Shown here in pieces: positions 22,888 through 31,917 of a stretch of 64,000 bases of DNA. The position numbers were made by a program, and so were the translations under genes. Under the pieces are notes generated by a model. It saw only the letters and a list, made by a program, of their open reading frames with translations, searched no databases and was not told where the DNA came from. Every line of letters starts with the position of its first letter. Within the stretch, counting starts at the first letter, position 1. The DNA is from Phycisphaerales bacterium (GTDB lineage Bacteria > Planctomycetota > Phycisphaerae > Phycisphaerales > UBA1924), in assembly GCA_020850415.1 (NCBI GenBank), contig JADZER010000018.1, positions 49,944-113,943 of the forward strand, given 5' to 3'.

Positions 22888-24165
22888 TCAGGCCGCGTCC
22901 GGCAGGACGACCCGGCGCACCCCGCGCTCGGCGAGCCTGGCCAGGATCCGCCCGCGCTCCTCGGGCGTGACCAGCACGACATCCTCGACCGCGAGGTCCT
23001 CGGTGCGCATGGAGGGCAGCTTGCCCAGGGCGCGGGGGTCGTCGTCGATGACGGACACGGTGAGCCCCAGGTCGCACGCGGCCCGCACCGCCTCGCGACC
23101 GTTGCGCCCATAGCCGTAGACCACCAGCCGCTCGCCCGGGCGGAGCATGCCGGCCGCCCGCTCGACGATGGCGCGCCAGCGGTGGGGCCCGCTGGCGAGG
23201 GCGTCGAGGATCTCGGCGCCCATCGGGTGCTCGCCCAGGACGGCGCGCACGCGCTGCGTCCACGCGGGCATGCACCTGGCCCACTCCCTCGGGCCGGCAC
23301 AGGACATCCTGGCCAGCGACCAGCGCAGGGCGCCGACCAGGCCGGGCAGGTCCTCGGCGCGCAGGTCCCCGAGCGATCGCCCGATGTCGCCGACCACCCC
23401 GGTCTGCTCGGCCGCCACCGCCTTGGCCAGCGACTGGACGCTCCAAGCGCGAACCCCGTGGGCAAGGTCCCGCGCGTCCGAAACATGGCGGGTGAGCATG
23501 CCCACCCCGGTGCGCCACATCAGGCCGGTGTCGCTGGACATCGACCCGGGCGTGAGCCGGTACTGGAACAGGGCGTCCTCGACCGGGGGCGCCCACGCCG
23601 CGCCCGCGAGGGCCATCCGCAGCCACAGGTCCCAGTCCTCGACGACCGGCAGCGACTCATCGAACGAGGCATCCCCGCCGAGCCTCGCGCGGACCCTCGC
23701 GGTGTCGACCACGACCGACCCGACCGGCGTGCGGTTGCCCTCGAGCAGGCGCGACAGCGTGCTGTCGCTGGCGATCGCCGGCACGCGCCAGTGCAGGGGC
23801 TCGAGCCCGGGCCCGACCATCTCGTGCCCGCAGGCCACCGCGTCGGCCGAGCCGATCGCTCCGAGCATGGTCGCGCCGTGCGTGGGCGCGACCACATCGT
23901 CGGCGTCGAGGAAGCACACGCGCCCGGCCCGCGCCGCCCGCCACCCCGCGTTCCGCGCCGCCGCCAGGCCGCGGTTGGCCTGCGAGACCAGGGCGACCCG
24001 GGGCCCGAGCATCGCCCCGGCGGCGTGCCTGGTGCCGTCGGTCGAGCCGTCGTCGACGATCACCGCCTCGACATCGCGCTCGGTCTGGGCCAGCACGCTG
24101 CGGACGGTCTGGTCGAGCGTCCGCTCGGCGTTGTACGCGGGGATGATGTAGCTGAGCCTGGGCAT
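22888..24165 (-). CDS. glycosyltransferase family 2 with C-terminal Rossmann-like module
   Basis: 425 residues. GT2 domain: LSYIIPAYNAERTLDQTVRSVLAQ, VIVDDGSTDGT, ANRGLAAARNAG, FLDADD (the DxD metal site) and VVEDWDLWLRMALAG, all characteristic. After about residue 330 comes a second module beginning ERLVVYGYGRNGREAVRAA (a GxGxxG dinucleotide turn) and ending at a VIDDDP acidic turn, like the N-terminal Rossmann part of sugar-modifying enzymes such as PglD. The ribosome binding site GGAGG is inside the end of the upstream gene, five bases apart, so the two are coupled. A similar tail occurs on the GT4 gene at 34000. Confidence 0.88.
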   Translation of the reverse strand: MPRLSYIIPAYNAERTLDQTVRSVLAQTERDVEAVIVDDGSTDGTRHAAGAMLGPRVALVSQANRGLAAARNAGWRAARAGRVCFLDADDVVAPTHGATMLGAIGSADAVACGHEMVGPGLEPLHWRVPAIASDSTLSRLLEGNRTPVGSVVVDTARVRARLGGDASFDESLPVVEDWDLWLRMALAGAAWAPPVEDALFQYRLTPGSMSSDTGLMWRTGVGMLTRHVSDARDLAHGVRAWSVQSLAKAVAAEQTGVVGDIGRSLGDLRAEDLPGLVGALRWSLARMSCAGPREWARCMPAWTQRVRAVLGEHPMGAEILDALASGPHRWRAIVERAAGMLRPGERLVVYGYGRNGREAVRAACDLGLTVSVIDDDPRALGKLPSMRTEDLAVEDVVLVTPEERGRILARLAERGVRRVVLPDAA

Positions 24166-24170
24166 CACGA

Positions 24171-26600
24171 TCACTCCTCCGAGACCGCGCCGGCCGCGAG
24201 CGACCCGCGCACCATCTCCAGCACTTTCGCGGCGAAGACCTCGACGCTGCACCGCTCGCGCACGCGGGCCGCCATCGCCGCCGACCGCGAGGCCCGCCAC
24301 GCCGGGTCCCCGACCGCCCGCGCGAGCAGCCCCTCCAGCTCGGCCTCGGAGCGGAACATCTGCTCGCGCAGCCCGCCGTAGAGCCACGCGGGGTGCAGCC
24401 CCTGCGAGGCGTGGTGGTCGGGGCGTGCGAACGAGGCCTCCTGGGCGGGCGAGAGGCGCAGGATCTCCGGGAACTCCTCGCCCAGCTCTCGCCGGATCGC
24501 GCCGATCTCGGCCAGGGCCGGGCAGTCCGCGGTGCGGTACCCCAGCCACCCGCGCTCGTCGCGCCCGCACGGCTCGGCGTGCAGCAGCGCCTCGCGCTTG
24601 GCCCAGCCCGTGCTCTCCGAGACGGCGTCGAAGGTCAGACGCCCGAGCGGCAGCCCGCCCGAGAGCGCGCACTCCATGACGCGCTGATGGACGAGCACCG
24701 TCGCCGAGGCGTGCAGGTGCACCGCCGCGCCCTGGTAGCACGCCCGCAGCTCGTCGCCGTGGTCCAGCTCGCCCCGGGCGTGGCCCGACAGCTCGGGGTG
24801 CGACTCCCACCCGCGCCCGAAGACGCGCAGGCGCCACCCGCGCCGCTCGCAGACCGACGCCGCCCAGCCCAGCATCTCGTGCCGGATCACCTTGTCGGCC
24901 AGGGGCATCGCGTAGTGCCGGAACAGGTACCCGGCGTCGCCGGTCGCGCCGAGGTTCTCGAGCAGCGCTGCGCACGCCAGGCGCAGACGGTCCGCCAGCG
25001 AGCCGCGCATCGGGTCGCCCGCCTCGCGCTCGACCACCGGGCGCAGCGCGTCGAGGATCCGCGCCGAGCCCGCGTCACCCGCCTCGGCCTTGCACCGCTC
25101 GTGGAACACCCCGGGCGTCTCGCTCTGGTGCGAGACATACGCCACCTCGCACGCGAACCGCTCGGCCAGCCCCGCCCCCACCGGCCCGGCGTGGAACTTC
25201 CGCGTGCTCGCCACCACGGGGAAGGGCAGCGACCGCGACGACGGGAACCCATCCCGGCGCCACAGCTCGACCGGCACATGCCCCGCCACGAAGTCCAGCC
25301 CGCCCCACGAGCGCTCCGCATACTGGTGCGGCATGGCGTCCTGGATCCAGCACACCCACGGCAGCTCGGCCGGGTAGGGCAGCCCCGCGTCGCTCCGGAA
25401 GTAGTTGATCAGCGCCACCAGGTCGGGCTCAAACTCGGCGATCGGGCGGAGGTGCCCGACGGCCGAGGGCTTGCTGTGGTCGCTGGGCTCCATGATGACG
25501 CGCGCCTCGCACCCCAGCGCCCCGAACGCCGCCGCGAGGTCCGCCGCCGCGTGCCGGATGTAGGTCGAGTAGCGAGAGGTCGGCACCAGCACCCGCAGCG
25601 GGGGGCCGCCCTGCGCCGCCTCGCGGTAGCGCCGCGACCACCACGGCCCGTCGCGCCCCGTGTACAGGGCCGCCACCCGCGCCTGCAGCCTCCGGAACTC
25701 CTCGGTCTGTGCCGCGGCGACGCGCCCGGTCGCGGCCTGCGCCGGCGGCGTGATCCGCCCCCGCACGCCCGGTGTCGCCACGCACATCCCCAGCACCGTC
25801 TCGTTCACCCGCGCCAGCGCGTCGTTGATCCACCGCTGCGAGGCGTCGGCCCCCACGAACACCCGCACCCGCGGGTCCGCCAGCGCCCCGCCGAGGTCCG
25901 CCGCGCTCAGCCCGTCGAAGAACTCCAGCGGGTCGGCCTGCAGCACCGTGATCGCCGCCGAGTACCCCAGCCGGTTCCGCCCCAGCAGGCGGTGCACCGC
26001 GTCGAACAGCCAGGGCGGGTCGATACCCTCGACCGCCATCGGCGCCGGGACCAGGTCGAGCTTGGCGCCGAGCTGGTCGCAGAACCTCGCCGCGGCCCCG
26101 CGCTGGTCGATCAGGAACCGCGTCCAGTCCACCCCGCCGCCCCGGCGCAGCCGACGCACCAGGTTCCCATCGGCCGCCCGGAAGCAGTCGTCGTTCCCCG
26201 AGCCCGCGCTCCACGCCTCGAACGCCGCGCCCAGCGACCCGGCGCCGTCGAGCCCGCGGCCCCGCAGGACCCGCAGGTTCGCCAGCGCCGTCGCCCGCCG
26301 GTCGGCGCAGGAGACCCGGTCGTCCGGCAGCCGCTCGATGGCGTCCGCTAGCGTGCGCACATCCGCGTCCCTCCGCGACCCCTCGGGCAGCCCCTCGAGG
26401 GCTTCCCCCGCCAGGGTCCGCAGCCCGAGCTGGGCGAGGTTCGCGCCCAGCAGGAACCGCACCCCGGTGTCGAGCGGCCACTGGGCCACCGCCTGGACCG
26501 CCAGGGGCAGGAACTCCCAGGGCTTGCCCGCGCGCCCGCGCGCGATCACATCCTCGCGGGTGATCGGGCGCGCCGAGGGCGTAGCGACAGCTGGGGACAT
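24171..26600 (-). CDS. large glycosyltransferase-like protein of the glycan cluster
   Basis: 809 residues. The N-terminal 270 residues have no known domain that I can name. The C-terminal half has GT-B-like features: LRVLVPTSRYSTYIRHAAADLA (N-lobe turn), PWVCWIQDAMPHQY, GWRLRVFGRGWESHPELSGHARG and YQGAAVHLHASATVLVHQRVMECALSGGLPL, which recall CgeB-like and group 1 glycosyltransferases. The ATG at 26600 is likely but has only a weak ribosome site. It is divergent from hldE and coupled to the following GT2 gene. Confidence 0.75.
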   Translation of the reverse strand: MSPAVATPSARPITREDVIARGRAGKPWEFLPLAVQAVAQWPLDTGVRFLLGANLAQLGLRTLAGEALEGLPEGSRRDADVRTLADAIERLPDDRVSCADRRATALANLRVLRGRGLDGAGSLGAAFEAWSAGSGNDDCFRAADGNLVRRLRRGGGVDWTRFLIDQRGAAARFCDQLGAKLDLVPAPMAVEGIDPPWLFDAVHRLLGRNRLGYSAAITVLQADPLEFFDGLSAADLGGALADPRVRVFVGADASQRWINDALARVNETVLGMCVATPGVRGRITPPAQAATGRVAAAQTEEFRRLQARVAALYTGRDGPWWSRRYREAAQGGPPLRVLVPTSRYSTYIRHAAADLAAAFGALGCEARVIMEPSDHSKPSAVGHLRPIAEFEPDLVALINYFRSDAGLPYPAELPWVCWIQDAMPHQYAERSWGGLDFVAGHVPVELWRRDGFPSSRSLPFPVVASTRKFHAGPVGAGLAERFACEVAYVSHQSETPGVFHERCKAEAGDAGSARILDALRPVVEREAGDPMRGSLADRLRLACAALLENLGATGDAGYLFRHYAMPLADKVIRHEMLGWAASVCERRGWRLRVFGRGWESHPELSGHARGELDHGDELRACYQGAAVHLHASATVLVHQRVMECALSGGLPLGRLTFDAVSESTGWAKREALLHAEPCGRDERGWLGYRTADCPALAEIGAIRRELGEEFPEILRLSPAQEASFARPDHHASQGLHPAWLYGGLREQMFRSEAELEGLLARAVGDPAWRASRSAAMAARVRERCSVEVFAAKVLEMVRGSLAAGAVSEE

Positions 26601-26763
26601 CGCCCGGTCTATCGGCCGATCCGGGGCCCCCCGCGCACAAACCGGACGCCCGGGGGCCGCGAAACAGCCCCGCCCGTCCGGCTCGCCGCCGACTTCCCGC
26701 CCGATTCCCACAGTCGCACCCCCGTTCGTCCGATAGCAGAGGGGTACGCCGGAGGCGAGCGCG

Positions 26764-28398
26764 ATGTCGACCCCTACGCAACCAGAGCGCAAGATCCTGT
26801 CGCACAAGGACTTGCTCGCCAGCCGCGCCACCGCCCGGGCCGCCGGACGGCGCGTCGTGCACTGCCACGGCTGCTTCGACATCGTCCACCCCGGGCATAT
26901 CCGGCACCTCAAGTTCGCCAAGTCCCTGGGGGACCTGCTGCTGGTCTCGATCACCGGCGACCACGAGATGACCAAGGGCGACGGGCGCCCGCTCATCCCC
27001 CAGGAACTCCGAGCCGAGAACCTCGCCGAGCTGGACTGCGTGGACTGGGTCTTCGTCGAGCCCCGCCCGACCGCGGCAGACCTCCTCGCCGAGGTGCAGC
27101 CCGATGTCTATATCAAGGGCCGGGAGTACGAGACCAACGCGGACCCCCGCTTCCGGGCCGAGCGCGAGGCCGTGGAGCGGTCCGGCGGGCGGGTGGTCTT
27201 CAGCTCGGGGGATGTGGTCTTCAGTTCCACCGCCCTGATCGCCGCGATGGAGTCGTCGGTCGACCCCTTCCACCACAGGCTCACCCAGCTCCTCGCCCGG
27301 ACCGACATGCAGCCGGACCGCCTGCTGGAGACCCTGACCGGCCTCCGCGGCAAGCGGCTGGTCGTCCTGGGCGAGGTCATCCGCGACACCTACCTCTTCT
27401 GCGACCGCCCCGACATCGCCCACGAGAGCCCGGTGATGACCCTCCGCCCGGTCGACCGGCGATCGTTCGACGGCGGGGCCGCGGTGATCGCCCGCCACGC
27501 CGCGGCACTCGGGGCCCGGCCCGTGCTGGTCACCGCCCTGCCCGAGACGGCGGAGGCCGAGGCGTTCCGGGCGGCGATGGCGTCCGACGGGATCGAGGTG
27601 CTCTCCGTCGCCAGCCCGGCCCGGATCCCCGAGAAGCAGCGATACCTGGTTCAGTCGCAGAAGGTTCTGAAGGTGGACCTGGTCGAGCCGCTGGTGCTCG
27701 ACACCGCCGGCGCCGACGCCCTGCTCGAGGCCGCCCGCCAGGCGGTCGGCTCCGGCGCCGACGCGGCGATCCTCGCCGACTTCGGCCTGGGGCTGTTCAG
27801 CCCGGCGCTGGTCACCCGCCTGTGCACGACGCTCCGCCCGCACACCGGGGTTCTCGCCGGCGATGTCAGCGGCCGGCGCCACAGCCTGCGGGCCATGCGC
27901 CACCTCGACCTGGTCTGCCCCAGCGAGGACGAGGTCCGGACCGCCTACAGCCTGCACGGCGAGGCGCTGCCCAGCGTCGCCTGGCGCCTGCTCCACGAAA
28001 CCCGCTCCAAGGCCGCGGTCGTCACCATGGGCGCCGAGGGTCTGGTCGCCTTCGAGCCGTTCCCCGACGCGGCCGAGCCCGCGAAGGCCGGTGACCCGCT
28101 CCGCTCCCGCGTCCGGGGCGAGCATGTGCCCGCCCTGAGCCCGCACGCGATCGACCCGCTCGGGTGCGGCGACGCGCTGATCACGACCGCGACGCTCGCC
28201 CTCGCCGCCGGCGCAGGGCTCGTGCCGGCCGTTTTCCTGGGCTCCGTCGCCGCCGCGGTCCACGCCCAGCGCCTGGGCAACCCGACGCTCGAGCCCTCCG
28301 AGCTGCGACGGACCATGCTCCGCCTCGCCGGCGCGCGCCTGGCCTACGCCGGCACCGAGGTCAAACCCCTCCCGGCCGGATCGAGGCAGGCGTCATGA
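26764..28398 (+). CDS. hldE: bifunctional heptose kinase/adenylyltransferase with reversed domain order
   Basis: 544 residues. HldE makes ADP-heptose precursors: a PfkB kinase phosphorylates heptose 7-phosphate at C1 and a nucleotidyltransferase adds AMP. In Escherichia coli the kinase is first; here the nucleotidyltransferase is first (VHCHGCFDIVHPGHIRHLK, 32-50, with the HxGH site) and the PfkB domain follows (GGAAVIARHAAALGARP and DPLGCGDALITTATLALA with the catalytic Asp). Both domains keep their key motifs. The ATG at 26764 has GGAGG eight bases upstream. It leads the plus-strand glycan operon; its stop overlaps the next start. Confidence 0.85.
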   Translation: MSTPTQPERKILSHKDLLASRATARAAGRRVVHCHGCFDIVHPGHIRHLKFAKSLGDLLLVSITGDHEMTKGDGRPLIPQELRAENLAELDCVDWVFVEPRPTAADLLAEVQPDVYIKGREYETNADPRFRAEREAVERSGGRVVFSSGDVVFSSTALIAAMESSVDPFHHRLTQLLARTDMQPDRLLETLTGLRGKRLVVLGEVIRDTYLFCDRPDIAHESPVMTLRPVDRRSFDGGAAVIARHAAALGARPVLVTALPETAEAEAFRAAMASDGIEVLSVASPARIPEKQRYLVQSQKVLKVDLVEPLVLDTAGADALLEAARQAVGSGADAAILADFGLGLFSPALVTRLCTTLRPHTGVLAGDVSGRRHSLRAMRHLDLVCPSEDEVRTAYSLHGEALPSVAWRLLHETRSKAAVVTMGAEGLVAFEPFPDAAEPAKAGDPLRSRVRGEHVPALSPHAIDPLGCGDALITTATLALAAGAGLVPAVFLGSVAAAVHAQRLGNPTLEPSELRRTMLRLAGARLAYAGTEVKPLPAGSRQAS

Positions 28399-29546
28399 TC
28401 AGCTTCGTGCTGCCCACGCGCAACCGCCACGAACGGCTCGCCGCCACGCTCGACGCGCTCGGCGGGCTCACGCTCGGGAGCGCCGCGGAGGTCATCGTCG
28501 CCGACAACGCGTCGGACATTCCCGTGCGTGCGCCCCGCGCCCTCGCCAACGGGCTTCCCGTCCGCGTCCTCAGGCTCGACCACAACGCCGGGGCCGCGGC
28601 CCGTAACAGCGCCGTCGAGGCCGCCTCGCCCGACGCCGCGTGGATCATCATGCTCGACGACGACTCCCACCCGGTGGAGGCCTTCGAGCCCTTCAGCGCG
28701 ACGGTCGACCGCCTCACCGCCCTCGACCCAACCGTGGGCGCGGTCATGGCGGATATCCACCTGCCCGCGAGCGGCTGCCGCGAGTCCGGCGGCCTGCCCG
28801 AGGTATTCATCGGTTGCGGCGTGGCGATCCGTCGCGAGGCCTTCCTCGGCGCGGGCGGGTACGACCCGGCCTTCAACTACTACGCCGAGGAGTACGACCT
28901 GGCCGCCCGGTTCCTGGGCAAGGGCTGGGGCATCCGCTTCGACCCGGCGTTCCGCGTCCACCACCACAAGGTCGACACCGGGCGGGATATGGATCTGATC
29001 CTCGGGCGGCTCATCCGCAACAACGGGTGGGTCATGCAGCGGTACGCCCCCGGCTCGATGCGCCGCGAGGCCCTCCGCGAGCAGCGCCGGCGCTACCGGC
29101 AGATCGCCGAGAAGGAGCACGCCCTGGCCGGCTTCCGGCTGGGACTGGATGAACTCCGGCGCACGCTGCGCGCCCAGCCACGGCGCCCCCTGCTGCGGGA
29201 GGCCTGGAACCGCTTCACCGGCCTGGCCCACGCCCGGGCGGCGGTCAACCTGGCCTGGCGCGAGCGACCCTTTTTCTCCGTGGCCCTGGTCGAACCGGGC
29301 AAGAACGCCTGGGCCGTCGAGCGGGCCCTGGGCGAGGTCTGCTTCGAGGCGGGGGTCGAGCTGACCACCGCCGACCAGGCCGAGGCCGTCGTGATCGGCA
29401 CGCTGAGCCCCGGCCCCATGCTCGACGCGGGGGCACGCTGGGCCGCCCGGGGCTGCCGGGTCATCACCCCCTGGCTCGATGCCCGCGCGGTCCCGGCGAC
29501 GGGGCGCGAACACGCCGGGCCCTTCCGGTTCTCCCGCGCCGCCTGA
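28395..29546 (+). CDS. glycosyltransferase family 2
   Basis: 383 residues. The motif series MISFVLPTRNRHERL, VIVADNASD, NAGAAARNSAVE, MLDDDSHP (DxD-like site) and YYAEEYDLAARFLGKGW (acceptor site) is typical of rhamnosyl- and similar GT2 transferases. The last 120 residues form an extra domain (PFFSVALVEPGKNAWAVERALG) of unknown role. The start overlaps the hldE stop by ATGA, so it is coupled to it. Role: adds a sugar during surface polysaccharide assembly; donor and acceptor cannot be told. Confidence 0.88.
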   Translation: MISFVLPTRNRHERLAATLDALGGLTLGSAAEVIVADNASDIPVRAPRALANGLPVRVLRLDHNAGAAARNSAVEAASPDAAWIIMLDDDSHPVEAFEPFSATVDRLTALDPTVGAVMADIHLPASGCRESGGLPEVFIGCGVAIRREAFLGAGGYDPAFNYYAEEYDLAARFLGKGWGIRFDPAFRVHHHKVDTGRDMDLILGRLIRNNGWVMQRYAPGSMRREALREQRRRYRQIAEKEHALAGFRLGLDELRRTLRAQPRRPLLREAWNRFTGLAHARAAVNLAWRERPFFSVALVEPGKNAWAVERALGEVCFEAGVELTTADQAEAVVIGTLSPGPMLDAGARWAARGCRVITPWLDARAVPATGREHAGPFRFSRAA

Positions 29547-29624
29547 CCTGTGCTGCCGCCTGCGCCGCCGGCCCGCCCCGCGCAAAAGTGGCGCTCAGGG
29601 CCCCGTTTCTCCGATGTTCCGGGC

Positions 29625-30263
29625 ATGAGCGATACCTCCGCGCCCGCACACCCCCGCCGGCGTCACCCCAACACCGCCGCCGACCCCGCGACGCTCTCGC
29701 GGGAGGCGTATGTCCGGCTCCAGCTCGACCGCAGCCGCGAGATGAAGCACGAGGACTGCTCGTTCCGGGCCCGGTCGCTGCTGGACCGCCTCGCCGGGGC
29801 GATCGGGCCGGCGGCGTTCGGGGGGCTCCGGTCGATCCTCTGCGTCGGCTGCCGCAACAAGCACGAGCTGGACACCGCCGCGGCGCTCGGGTTCGCGGAG
29901 GTGGTCGGGATCGACCTGCACTCGCTCGACCCCCGCATTCTCGTCATGGACATGCACGAGATGTCGTTCGCGGACGGCCGGTTCGATGTCGTGCTCGCGT
30001 GCCACTCGCTGGAGCACGCCAAGGACCCCGAGCGGGCGGCGTCGGAGCTGCGACGGGTCGCCAAGCCCGGCGGGTACATCATCGTGGAGGTGCCGATCTA
30101 CTACGGCACGCGCGGGGCGGACCTGTGGGACTTCGAGTCGCCCGAGCGAGTTGTGCAGCTGCTGGGCGATGTCCGGGCGTTGATCGCCGAGGAGGGGCCC
30201 CAGCTCGACGGCCCCCAGGAGGTCGCGCGGGTGTTCGCGCAAGTCCCGGCCACCGACGCCTGA
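29625..30263 (+). CDS. SAM-dependent methyltransferase (type 11)
   Basis: 212 residues. A Rossmann methyltransferase: SILCVGCRNKHELDTAA (motif I, with a cysteine where DxGxG usually is), VVGIDLHSLDPRI (motif II acidic), FDVVLACHSLEHAKDPERAASELRRVAKPGG (motifs IV-VI). The family often methylates sugars or other small molecules. It sits third in the glycan operon, 78 bases after the GT2 gene, and is followed by two more methyltransferase genes. The acceptor is probably a sugar of the surface glycan, by context only. Confidence 0.85.
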   Translation: MSDTSAPAHPRRRHPNTAADPATLSREAYVRLQLDRSREMKHEDCSFRARSLLDRLAGAIGPAAFGGLRSILCVGCRNKHELDTAAALGFAEVVGIDLHSLDPRILVMDMHEMSFADGRFDVVLACHSLEHAKDPERAASELRRVAKPGGYIIVEVPIYYGTRGADLWDFESPERVVQLLGDVRALIAEEGPQLDGPQEVARVFAQVPATDA

Positions 30264-30280
30264 GCCTACGCGGAGCGGAG

Positions 30281-31120
30281 ATGTCCCAGTCGATCGCCCA
30301 GCACACCGAGCCCACCGCCACGCCGCCGAGTGACGAGGCCGTGCGCCGGCTCGCCGAGAAGCCCGGGTGGTACCACACCATCGAGGTCGCGCCCGGCGTG
30401 CGGACGCGCGGGGCGTACGACCACACGCCGTGGCTGGCGCACTACCGGTTCCCCGAGAGCCTCCGCGCCTGGACGGTGCTCGATGTCGGGGCCAGCGAGG
30501 GGTACTTCGCCTACCACCTCGAGTCGCTCGGCGCCGAGCGCGTCGTCGCCGTCGACACCGACGAGTTCGACGGCAGCGTGGCGATCGACCCGTCGCGCGC
30601 GCACACCGCCAAGTATGCCGAGAAGTACCGCAGGAGGGCCGCCACCAACGCCGGCCACGAGGAGACCTACCGGGCCCTGGGCGTCCCCGTCGGCAACCAC
30701 CGCCTCGCCGCCGCGGCACTGCGCCGATCGGCCGTCGATTTCCGCACCGGCGATGTCTACAAGCTCGACGGGCTGGGCGGGCCGTTCGACCTGGTCTTCT
30801 GCGGCGACCTCTTGACGCACCTCAAGCACCCGATCGCGGCGGCCGAGCAGCTCGCGCTCGCGACGGGCCGGCTCTGCATCGTCGCGCTCGCCGATGCGCT
30901 CCCGCCCGGCCCCGACGCCGCCGACGCGAGGCGCTGTGAGTATGTCGGCAATGTCTCCGGCGGGGCGTTCTTCCACTTCACGCCCGAGTGCCTGCGCGAG
31001 CTGCTGCTGGCGTCGGGGTTCGCCTCGGTCGAGATCGTCTCGCGGTTCGACCTGCCCGACCGGGCGCGGGGCATCGTGAACCCCCACGCCGTGCTGCACT
31101 GCCGCCGCGAGCCCGCATGA
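30281..31120 (+). CDS. SAM-dependent methyltransferase (CmoB/DUF1698-like)
   Basis: 279 residues. Motif I VLDVGASEGYFAYHLESLGAERVVAVDTDE, then VFCGDLLTHLKHPIAAAEQLA and the strand with FFHFTPECLRELLLASGF. The 'W-x-H/R...LDVGxxxGYF' opening is like CmoB-type (tRNA wobble uridine) methyltransferases, but this family also has many sugar-modifying members. The ATG has GGAGCGGAG upstream. It overlaps the next gene by ATGA. Given the glycan cluster, sugar or lipid-carrier methylation is the likelier role. Confidence 0.85.
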   Translation: MSQSIAQHTEPTATPPSDEAVRRLAEKPGWYHTIEVAPGVRTRGAYDHTPWLAHYRFPESLRAWTVLDVGASEGYFAYHLESLGAERVVAVDTDEFDGSVAIDPSRAHTAKYAEKYRRRAATNAGHEETYRALGVPVGNHRLAAAALRRSAVDFRTGDVYKLDGLGGPFDLVFCGDLLTHLKHPIAAAEQLALATGRLCIVALADALPPGPDAADARRCEYVGNVSGGAFFHFTPECLRELLLASGFASVEIVSRFDLPDRARGIVNPHAVLHCRREPA

Positions 31121-31917
31121 CCCCGGCCCCCCCCAACCCCGCGCCGCGGAGCGAGCCGGTCGGACCCCAGCCGGGCCGGCTGCCGGTGCGCGAGGTCGAT
31201 CGGCGCTCGGGCGATGTGTGGCACTCGATGCGCCGGTACTTCATCGACGAGTTCTTCACGCGCCGGGTGGCCGAGCTGCCCGACGGCGCGCGCGTCGCGG
31301 ACATCGGCGGGAAGAAGGCCAGGAAGCGCGGCGCGTTCGACATCGAGCGCGAGGTCGCCGCCCGCGGGCTGCGGGTCAGCTATATCAACCTCGACCCCGC
31401 CACCGAGCCGGACATCCTCGCCGACGCGTGCGCCATCCCCGCGCCCGACGGCTCGTTCGACGCGGTGATCCTGGCCGAGATCGTCGAGCACCTGCCCGAC
31501 CCGGGCGCCGCCCTGCGGGAGGCCTCGCGCCTCCTCCGCTCCGGCGGGGTGCTGCTCGCCACCGCGCCCTTCTGCTACCAGATCCACCCCGACCCGATCG
31601 ACATCGCCCGCTACACCCCCGACTGGTGGCGCCGTGCGCTCGCCGACGCGGGCCTGGAACGCGTCGAGCTCGAGCCCCAGGGGCGGTACTTCTCGGTGCT
31701 GGTCGACATGCTCCGCGCCTGGGCGTGCTGGGCCGAGCAGACCGGCGCCTGGCCCCCCAGCCTGCGCACGCCGGCCTTCGGCTTCCTCGAGTGGGCCCGC
31801 GAGACCGCCCACCAGCTCGACGACAACCACGCGATGACCCGCGACGAGTTCTTCGGCTCGTTCACCACCGGCTTCGGCGTGCGCGCCGTCAAGCCCGGCC
31901 CGGAGCGCGGCGCATGA
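31117..31917 (+). CDS. SAM-dependent methyltransferase
   Basis: 266 residues. ARVADIGGKKARKRGAFDIE (a modified motif I), VSYINLDPATEPDILADA and FDAVILAEIVEHLPDPGAALREASRLLRSGG are typical; TAPFCYQIHPDPIDIARYTPDWWRRALADAGL is a common follow-up in polysaccharide-cluster methyltransferases. Overlaps both neighbours by ATGA (31117-31120 and 31914-31917), so it is part of a tightly coupled operon. Confidence 0.87.
   Translation: MTPAPPNPAPRSEPVGPQPGRLPVREVDRRSGDVWHSMRRYFIDEFFTRRVAELPDGARVADIGGKKARKRGAFDIEREVAARGLRVSYINLDPATEPDILADACAIPAPDGSFDAVILAEIVEHLPDPGAALREASRLLRSGGVLLATAPFCYQIHPDPIDIARYTPDWWRRALADAGLERVELEPQGRYFSVLVDMLRAWACWAEQTGAWPPSLRTPAFGFLEWARETAHQLDDNHAMTRDEFFGSFTTGFGVRAVKPGPERGA

Noticed and set aside
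25429..28263. Minus-strand frame of 944 codons across hldE
   Set aside because: It is mostly the antisense of hldE and partly an out-of-frame reading of the glycosyltransferase gene; the real products on both strands have intact family motifs.
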